Shown: positions 57,783-64,000 of the stretch, piece after piece
Layout: the number at the start of each line of letters is the position of its first letter
How positions within the stretch are numbered: the stretch's first letter is position 1
From: Colletotrichum lupini
Lineage: Eukaryota > Ascomycota > Sordariomycetes > Glomerellales > Glomerellaceae
Assembly: GCF_023278565.1 (NCBI RefSeq)
Contig: NC_064677.1
Span: 186,001-250,000, forward strand
Reading direction: 5' to 3'
DNA length: 64,000 nucleotides
Program-made: the position numbers and the translations under genes
The notes under the pieces: model-generated
The model's database searches: none
Told to the model about the DNA's origin: nothing
Seen by the model: the letters and a program-made list of their open reading frames with translations, nothing else

Positions 57783-58296
57783 TCTAGCACGTATAGCTTT
57801 AACGAGGTAATGCGGGATATTCTTATATAGAATATGAAAAGTGAATATTCATATAGAAGCAAGAATATATGAATATAGGGGAAATAAGCGTATATAAAAG
57901 AGGTTTTTGTAATAAAGAGAGTAATATAGTTGAATTACTATATGAGAAGTTGCTTGCTTAACGAAAGGTCTAGGTAGGCAAATACACGCCTACATATAGG
58001 CATAAAAACCTCCTACTAGAATATTCCATTGCTTATTAATTATGATATAATTAATAAGCATATACGTAAGTGAATGCGTAATCGTAGTACGTAATTCCGC
58101 CTCGAGTAAATTCCAGATTATTCAGTTATCTTCCAGTACTTTCCACTGCTCACGTAAGCTTATATAAGCAGTATTGCTTACATAATCAATACCTATAATA
58201 ATCTACAGAAATCGTAGATTAATATGGTATATAGTTTGCTTACGTAATATTGATAATAAGGCGAATAATAAGGTAAACAAAGTTACCTTCGTAACA
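57783..58296 (-). repeat. 3' LTR of copia element
   Basis: 514 bp, matching 63197-63710 at every position I compared. It contains the palindromic GCTTATATAAGC word, a possible TATA region, and a 12-bp-arm hairpin at 58031-58059. Confidence 0.93.
58031..58059. repeat. Perfect hairpin inside the LTR
   Basis: Arms GCTTATTAATTA and TAATTAATAAGC surround a 5-nt loop. The same hairpin occurs in the 5' LTR. It may influence termination/polyadenylation or be a by-product of AT richness. Confidence 0.7.
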
Positions 58297-58307
58297 CTCC
58301 CTCTTTT
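58297..58307 (-). promoter_or_regulatory. Polypurine tract of copia element
   Basis: On the coding strand AAAAGAGGGAG directly precedes the TGTT start of the 3' LTR. This is the usual plus-strand priming site for LTR retrotransposons. Confidence 0.88.
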
Positions 58308-58339
58308 GCCTTATTAGCTATGTTGAAATAGCTAACCAA

Positions 58340-58423
58340 GTACCCTAGAGTAGATTTCTAGTACCCTAGAATAGTTTTTTGGTACCCTAGAACAATCTTT
58401 TGGTACCCTAGAGTATTTTCCTT
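58340..58423. repeat. Four tandem copies of a 21-bp unit
   Basis: GTACCCTAGA begins at 58340, 58361, 58382 and 58403, exactly 21 bp apart each time, with related AT-rich linkers. The array lies between the RNase H stop codon (58481) and the polypurine tract, in what would be the 3' untranslated part of the element's RNA. Confidence 0.85.
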
Positions 58424-58480
58424 AAAGTATTCATAAAAATATAAGGAAAATAAATACCTATATTAGGGGTATAATATAGG

Positions 58481-60235
58481 TTAAATAGGGTTATTAGGAT
58501 CGTTTAAGCCTATTAGCTTAACGAATTCCTTATGTTTAACCCGAGGTAAGGGTTTTGTTAACCCATCGGCAGGCATTATAGTAGAAGGGAGATATTCTAC
58601 TTTAATATTCCCTTTTTCTACTTCCTGTCGAGTATAATAATAATATAGGGCAGTATGCTTAGTCCTTTGGTGATATTCAGGATTATAAGCAAGAGATAAT
58701 GCCCCATTATTATCGGTTTTAATAGTAATAGGTTTAACTTGATAACCTATTTCCGATAATAAATTCTGAAGCCAAATAGCTTCCCGAATAGCTTCCTGAA
58801 GTCCATTAAATTCAGCCTCTGTAGTAGAAAGTGCTATAGTAGACTGTTTTTTAGACTTCCAGCTAATCGGACCTCCATTTAGTGTAAATAAGTACCCAGA
58901 AGTTGATTTTCTAGTACTTTTACACCCGGCCCAGTTAGAATCAGTATAGCCTACTAATTCTACAGGCCCAATATTACCATTATAGGTAATATTATAGTGA
59001 ATAGTGCCACTAAGGTATCTATAAATACCTTTTACTACCTTAAGTAGGTAAATAGTGGGCTTATGGAGGTATTGGGAGACGAAAGAGACTGAAAAAGCTA
59101 AATCAGCCCTAGTCACAACCATAGCGTACATTAAAGATCCTACTAGGTGCTGGTAGGTCTTTAATAGCTCTTTTGAAGGTAAATAGTCATCTTTTTCGTT
59201 CCCTAAATCACTATTTAATATACCCGGATTTATAGGTATATTAGTGATTTTAGCTTTGGAAAAATCATTATTATTAAGAATTTCCTTAATATAATGACTT
59301 TGAGAGAGAGAAATAGTCTTATTAGACCGATTTCTAGTAATTTTGACGCCTAGGAAATTCGAGGCTTCGCCTAGGTCTTTAATATCGATATATTTCGATA
59401 TTTTACCCTTAATTTCCTCTATATATTTAATATTTTTATTAAATATAAGGAAATCATCGACGTGGGTAACAATAAAAGCAGGATTTTTGAAATCCTGGTT
59501 GAAATAGGTAGCCTCATCGGATTTTAGAGGTAAAAAGCCTATTTTATTAAAAATAGACTTCAGCTTTAGTTGCCATTGTCTAGGGCTTTGTTTGAGCCCA
59601 TATAAGGCTTTTAAAAGCTGTAATAACTGATTTTTTGATTTATCCCAATTTATAGTATTTAAATTAGGGTATTTTTCAAAAAATTCAGTTAAAGGTATAT
59701 TAGAAGGGTCTATATATACCTCTTCTAATAAATCCCCATTTAAAAAGGCACCAATAACGTCAATTTGGTGTATATGCCAGTTTAAAGGGGCAGATAGGGC
59801 TATAAGTACCCTATAGGTAGTAGGATTACTTCCAGAAGCAAAAGTTTGGAAATAATCGACTCCATACTGTTGTTCGAAGCCTCTAACTACTAATCGGGCC
59901 TTATATTTATCAATATTACCAGTATTAATATTGATTTTTCGTTTAAAGACCCATCTAGTAGATAGTGGATTTTTATTAGCTTTATAGACCTTATTTGGGT
60001 CTATAGCTAATAAAGTACCCTTTTTAATAATAACCTCTAGCTCAGAATATATAGCTTTTAACCATTCTGATTTTTCTGAGCTATTTAGAGCCTGTTTTAG
60101 TGTATTAGGCTCTGGAGGTAGGGTAATACTCTGAGTAAAATCTTTATATTTAGATTTTTCTTCCTCAGATAATTTGGGAATTAATACCTCTATTTTAGAA
60201 GGTATTTCCTGAATATCTTCGATTTTATCAAAATT
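58481..60235 (-). pseudogene. Copia reverse transcriptase-RNase H frame, detached from integrase frame
   Basis: The frame is open from 60235 to the stop at 58481 (584 codons) but has no ATG until the RNase H junction, so it can only be read by frameshift from upstream. Reverse-transcriptase blocks: STRWVFKRK, YKARLVVRGFEQQYGVDY, QIDVIGAFLNGDL (first catalytic Asp), LLKALYGLKQSPRQW, THVDDFLIF (catalytic DD), DIKDLGEASNFLGV, and HLVGSLMYAMVVTRADL. RNase H follows: GYTDSNWAGCKSTRKSTSGY, ALSTTEAEFNGLQEA, TDNNGALSLA, RTKHTALYYYYTRQ. All catalytic residues are present. A frame overlap of 46 nt with the integrase frame (60190-60235) contains no canonical -1 slippery heptamer, so I take the break as a mutation. 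Confidence 0.9.
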
Positions 60236-62478
60236 TTAGAATATAAAGGAGGATTTACGCTTTCTACCCCCTCTATTCTATTATTTTGAATAAATCGAAT
60301 ATGCGAAGTCCGTAATAATCGAGATCGAAAAGGATTAGAAGGGCAATATATAACATATATATTATTACCTTCTTTTCCTAAATATATACCATTTTGAGTA
60401 TAGGTATACATTTTATTCGAAGTGACTCGCTTTTGAGTAGGGTAATAAATAAGTACCCTAGAGCCGATTTTTCTTAGATTAGATAAATCCGGCTTATTAT
60501 TTCTTTTTGGGAAGAAATAATCGAGAAAAGCCTCGATAGGGGTCTTTTCAAGGCGTATATTAGCGGTAAAATTAACTAATTTAGTTAATTCTTTCAAAAT
60601 TACGTCCCATAAATATAGGGGTAATTTCTCTGCTAATAAAATAGTTCTAGCCTTTTCGATAAGGGCCCTATTAGTCCTTTCGGCTATACCATTTTGCTCG
60701 GGCGTATAGGGCGTGGAAGGCTCTAAAATAATGCCTTTTTCGTTAATATAGGGTAATAATTCCCCTATATTGAATTCCGTACCATTATCTAAGCGTATAT
60801 ACTTAGGGTAGGAATTAAACTGGTTAAAATAAAATTCCAGTTTGTTTTTGAGAATATTAATTATATTCTCTTTGGTTTTTGAGAATTCAACATCTCGAAA
60901 ACCAGTAAAATCATCCGTAAACGGAATAGCGTAATTATTTCCACTAATAGTAGTAGGGGTAATTTTAACTGTATCAATACAGACCCTTTCTAGTGGAAAT
61001 AATGCCCGATTATAGTTAATTTTAGGCTGTTGCCTAGTTAACTTAGCTGTAGTACAGCTCGGGCAATTTAGGTCTTTTTCCTTTAATTTGTCTAAAGGAA
61101 TTCCCTTAGTTATTTTCGCAGTTTTTAATAAATAAGGGTAAGAAGGATGACCTAATTTTTCGTGCCATTCCTGGGTGATTGAATAGGCCTGATTATCTGA
61201 ATTTTCAGATAAATAATCAGTATTTTTCTCTATATTACTATTATTAATAGTAATATTATGAAGAGAATTTTGAATGGATTCTAAAATATTTTTTAGATCC
61301 AAATACTGATTTTTAGGGTCCAAATCGTTTTGTTGGTACCCTGTAGTAGGCCTTCGATTTTTCCAAGCAATATTAAGGAAAAATCCATGCCTTTTGAAAT
61401 CCAAATAAGCAAATACATTGCCCTCAGAATCCACTAAATAATTCTTTTCAATATATCCACCATTTTTGTAGTGTAATATACCTGAAAAGATATTAAGTGG
61501 GAATTCTGGAATATATAAGGTATTTTTTAACCTTATAGGTATAATTTTACCCCGTAAATAGATAGGTAAAATTAAGTCCCCAATACCCTGTGGGTAAACT
61601 GGGCCAGCTCCGGTTCGAATAGGGGGTAAATTGTCCCTATTATCGAAATTTTCGAATAAATCCATACTATTAGTAATATGGACTGTTGAACCCGTATCAT
61701 ACAACCACCTTTCAGTTGTATTTGTGCCCATATTAGCCGAATTATTGGTATTTTCTCCCGAAAGGCCCAAATTATCATTTGGAGTCGAGTTGGGTAATAT
61801 ATGAGGGAGAAAAGGTTGATAATTTTCATCAAGTGGGTCTATGGTATAGTGGTCGGAACCACTAACCATATAATTCCTTGATTGTAAGGGCTGAGGGTTC
61901 AAATCTCCATGTGGGCGTTGGTTTTTCGTAAAAAGATTGGGCTGGTTTGGTTGGTTTCGGGGCTGGTTTCGGGGTTGGTTTGGTTTGGGTTGATATGAGG
62001 GCTTATTTGAGGGCTTATTTGGGTAATTTGAGGGCTTATTTGGGTTGGTATTTGGGTTGGTATTTTGCTTATAATAAGTCTTAGACTTATTATACTTATT
62101 TCGAGAGTATTTATTACTCTTAATAGTATTACTAGACATAGGAGTATCGATTTCTCTCCTATTTTCGTCTAATATATCCGTAATAAGAGCCTCTAAAGTA
62201 GGGGGCTCTTTAAGTCTTAAATTAGACCTTTGACGATCAGCCCAAATCGGAAAGATATTAGTTAGGGCTGATATAAAGACCGTTTTTTGGTCTATATCCT
62301 CAATAATAGCTCCTACGCTTTTTAATTTGGAAATATAGCTTTTAAATGAGCTAATAAACTCATTTAAGCTATTAAAATGCTCCAATCTAATAGCGTGGAA
62401 TTCGAGGTATAATTGTTGACGTAGAACTGGTCCTGTACCCTCATAGGATGCTTTAAGGGTATTAGAGCCTCTTTTGGA
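60190..62478 (-). pseudogene. Copia gag C-terminus, protease and integrase frame
   Basis: The frame is open from 62478 to the stop at 60190 (762 codons). It starts inside gag (SNTLKASYEGTGPVLRQQLY, then LEHFNSLNEFISSFKSYISK), followed by a low-complexity Asn/Pro/Lys/Gln tract (NPNKPSNYPNKPSNKPS and related). The protease motif is RWLYDTGSTVHITNS. The integrase zinc domain is WHEKLGHPSY...CPSCTTAK; the catalytic core has VCIDTVKI, YIRLDNGTEFN and TPEQNGIAERTNRA (D, D, E). The first ATG in this frame is at 62385. No CCHC zinc knuckle is visible in gag. The upstream frame (62364-62726) has to shift -1 near 62,455-62,478 to enter it. Confidence 0.9.
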
Positions 62479-62726
62479 TCAATTTGATCAAAAATAAGTG
62501 AAAGAGGCTCAGGTTGAATATTTTGCCTTATTAATAATAAGGATTGGGTTTTTTGCTCTTCAGTAATATTTTCATATTCGTTTTCAACTTCGAAATAGGT
62601 ATTTAATTTCAAAAGTCGAAGATAAATATGAAGAGTAGAAAGCCAAGTAGTCCAATTTTGACTACCTTTTAGGCGTTGATTTTCAGGCATAAGGCAGCCT
62701 GTAATTGCCTTAATAATATCCGCCAT
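62364..62726 (-). pseudogene. Copia gag N-terminus, ends out of frame
   Basis: It starts MADIIKAITGCLMPENQRLKG, then WTTWLSTLHIYLRLLKLNTYFEVENEYENI, the usual gag beginning of fungal copia elements. After DPKEAL the frame runs into 30 unrelated codons and stops at 62364, whereas the continuing gag sequence is found one frame back. Copia gag proteins usually have a Trp-x-Thr-Leu (WNTL-like) step at this place. Its absence together with the frame change suggests a one-base loss there (around 62,455-62,471). Confidence 0.88.
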
Positions 62727-63180
62727 TATATATATTTTAGAATATATATAATATAAATATATACTAGTATTGTTCCTAGTATAAATAAGCTTACTTTAAG
62801 CTTAGAATTCAAGCTTGTTTTTAAGCTTGAAAATAGACTTATTTCAAGTCTAAAAATATATATAAGAAAAAGTCTATTTTGACTTCTTTTCTTATAAATA
62901 GATATTTAATAAAAGTAAGTATATAGTATAAAAAGGGCTTACACTTCGTCTGCCTTTTTATATATATAAATCCTTTATTAAATATAAAGGTCGATTTCGA
63001 ATTTTCGAATTCGAAAAAGTGATTTTGGGCGGAGTAAGGTATCTCGATATATGGATATGCATATACCGGATAAAGGCATATACCTAAATGATAATAGGTA
63101 TAATATAGGCAAATAAAAATAGAAGAGCTCGGATAAGTGAATAATATTCACTTAAGTAAATAAAACCTCAGTTATATAAT
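62727..63180 (-). other. Untranslated leader of copia element
   Basis: About 450 bp between the primer-binding site and the gag ATG. It contains several AAGCTT/TTAAGCTT words that can pair with each other near 62,790-62,860. The RNA packaging signal would be expected here. Confidence 0.6.
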
Positions 63181-63196
63181 AACTGGGCTCATAACC
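63181..63196 (-). promoter_or_regulatory. Primer-binding site complementary to the initiator tRNA-Met anticodon arm
   Basis: Coding strand GGTTATGAGCCCAGTT begins right after the 5' LTR. Its complement (AACTGGGCTCATAACC) is the anticodon arm of eukaryotic initiator tRNA-Met, as in Drosophila copia, where a cut half-tRNA is the primer. The position and the match define the LTR edge at 63197. Confidence 0.85.
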
Positions 63197-63710
63197 TCTA
63201 GCACGTATAGCTTTAACGAGGTAATGCGGGATATTCTTATATAGAATATGAAAAGTGAATATTCATATAGAAGCAAGAATATATGAATATAGGGGAAATA
63301 AGCGTATATAAAAGAGGTTTTTGTAATAAAGAGAGTAATATAGTTGAATTACTATATGAGAAGTTGCTTGCTTAACGAAAGGTCTAGGTAGGCAAATACA
63401 CGCCTACATATAGGCATAAAAACCTCCTACTAGAATATTCCATTGCTTATTAATTATGATATAATTAATAAGCATATACGTAAGTGAATGCGTAATCGTA
63501 GTACGTAATTCCGCCTCGAGTAAATTCCAGATTATTCAGTTATCTTCCAGTACTTTCCACTGCTCACGTAAGCTTATATAAGCAGTATTGCTTACATAAT
63601 CAATACCTATAATAATCTACAGAAATCGTAGATTAATATGGTATATAGTTTGCTTACGTAATATTGATAATAAGGCGAATAATAAGGTAAACAAAGTTAC
63701 CTTCGTAACA
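63197..63710 (-). repeat. 5' LTR of copia element
   Basis: 514 bp. In coding orientation it starts TGTTACGAAGG and ends CGTGCTAGA. It should carry the element's promoter (U3) at the 63,710 side. Confidence 0.93.
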
Positions 63711-64000
63711 GTTATAAATATAAAAGAAATCGCTCGTAGCTTAGATAGGAGCTCTAAGTTCTTATTATAGGTCTTAAAGCGGCTTCGGATTGCGTTAATT
63801 ATACTAAAAAAGTCGTTTTAATCGAGATTATATACCGCTTTATAATAGTAATTAGAGGCTTTGTTTATAAGTATAATATTAATTACTAAATAGTATTAGT
63901 ATTCCCTAATTCCGACTTTTTCGTAATAATTATAAAACATCGTTAGGGTTTCTTATAAGACCTTATACTTCCCCCCAGAGTATAATTTCTCTTTTAAGAA
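63711..64000. repeat. AT-rich RIP-degraded repeat relic (right part)
   Basis: Composition is the same as in 54,430-57,782 (rich in TpA, poor in CpA/TpG), so the copia element is inserted inside a single older AT-rich block that continues past the window end. Confidence 0.8.

Larger units (their letters stand above)
57783..63710 (-). mobile_element. Ty1/copia LTR retrotransposon, nested in RIPped DNA
   Basis: A 5,928-bp element. Two 514-bp LTRs of apparently identical sequence flank an internal region coding on the minus strand, in copia order: gag, protease, integrase, reverse transcriptase, RNase H. A primer-binding site abuts the right (5') LTR and a polypurine tract abuts the left (3') LTR. 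In contrast to the DNA on both sides, CpA and TpG are common in the element, so it arrived after RIP of its host repeat or escaped RIP. Two -1 frame breaks interrupt the polyprotein. I see no target-site duplication: the flanks read GTATATC and GTTATAA. The LTR ends are TGTT...TAGA read on the coding strand. Confidence 0.93.

Noticed and set aside
57632..57862. 76-codon minus-strand frame spanning the left edge of the copia element
   Set aside because: It crosses the boundary between RIPped relic and LTR and shows no domain; it is accidental.
61835..61925. tRNA-like box A (TGGTATAGTGG) and box B (GGTTCAAATCTCC) on the plus strand inside the copia element
   Set aside because: The D stem, T stem and acceptor stem do not pair, and the stretch is antisense to the gag low-complexity region.
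1..64000. CRISPR arrays, bacterial operons, ribosome-binding sites or prophage features
   Set aside because: The DNA is fungal nuclear sequence with spliceosomal introns; none of these occurs.

Overview
The window is nuclear DNA of a filamentous ascomycete (Pezizomycotina, probably Sordariomycetes). Genes carry 47-130 bp introns with GT...AG ends and CTRAC-like branch sites. Families typical of this group are present: a HET-domain protein, a DUF3176 membrane protein, Zn2Cys6 regulators, an F-box protein, GH43, an intradiol dioxygenase, LCL2 and the nuclear complex I PSST subunit. Exon models were built by hand; where I give an intron, the reading phase closes across it.

Layout. 1-9.4 kb: a DUF3176 membrane protein running off the window start, a HET protein, and a divergent pair of a 2-oxoglutarate/Fe(II) oxygenase and an NCS1 nucleobase-type permease. 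9.7-16.6 kb is a housekeeping block: a zinc-finger/DUF3716 protein, mitochondrial ribosomal protein bL27m, the ER protein LCL2 (divergent from bL27m over about 350 bp) and protein phosphatase inhibitor 2 (Glc8 type). A 3.7 kb stretch without a gene follows, then a mitochondrial-type AAA ATPase. 25-35 kb holds a secreted intradiol dioxygenase, a C2H2 + Zn2Cys6 regulator divergent from complex I PSST, a secreted PAF-acetylhydrolase-like esterase and a secreted GH43 glycosidase. After another 3.5 kb gene-poor stretch come a lysine-rich secreted protein, an F-box protein and a RecQ helicase with nine exons.

45.4-52.5 kb looks like a small catabolic group for hydroxyproline-type compounds: an MFS transporter, a proline-racemase-family enzyme with a Ser/Cys active-site pair, and a Zn2Cys6 regulator whose frame is interrupted by one TAG codon. 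A small secreted protein follows.

At about 54.43 kb the sequence turns abruptly into an AT-rich block almost free of CpA/TpG, the mark of repeat-induced point mutation (RIP). A 5.9 kb Ty1/copia retrotransposon (57,783-63,710, coding on the minus strand) sits inside it. Its two 514 bp LTRs look identical. It has a copia-type half-tRNA primer site, a polypurine tract and recognisable gag, protease, integrase, RT and RNase H, and it shows no RIP. Two -1 frame breaks split its reading frame, so this copy is young but probably not autonomous.

No wholly new system is evident. The points most worth a second look are the interrupted regulator beside the Ser/Cys hydroxyproline-type enzyme, the un-RIPped copia element nested in RIPped DNA with a four-copy 21-bp repeat near its polypurine tract, a 32-bp inverted repeat near 23.9 kb, and the RING-like cysteine pairs at the start of the HET protein.
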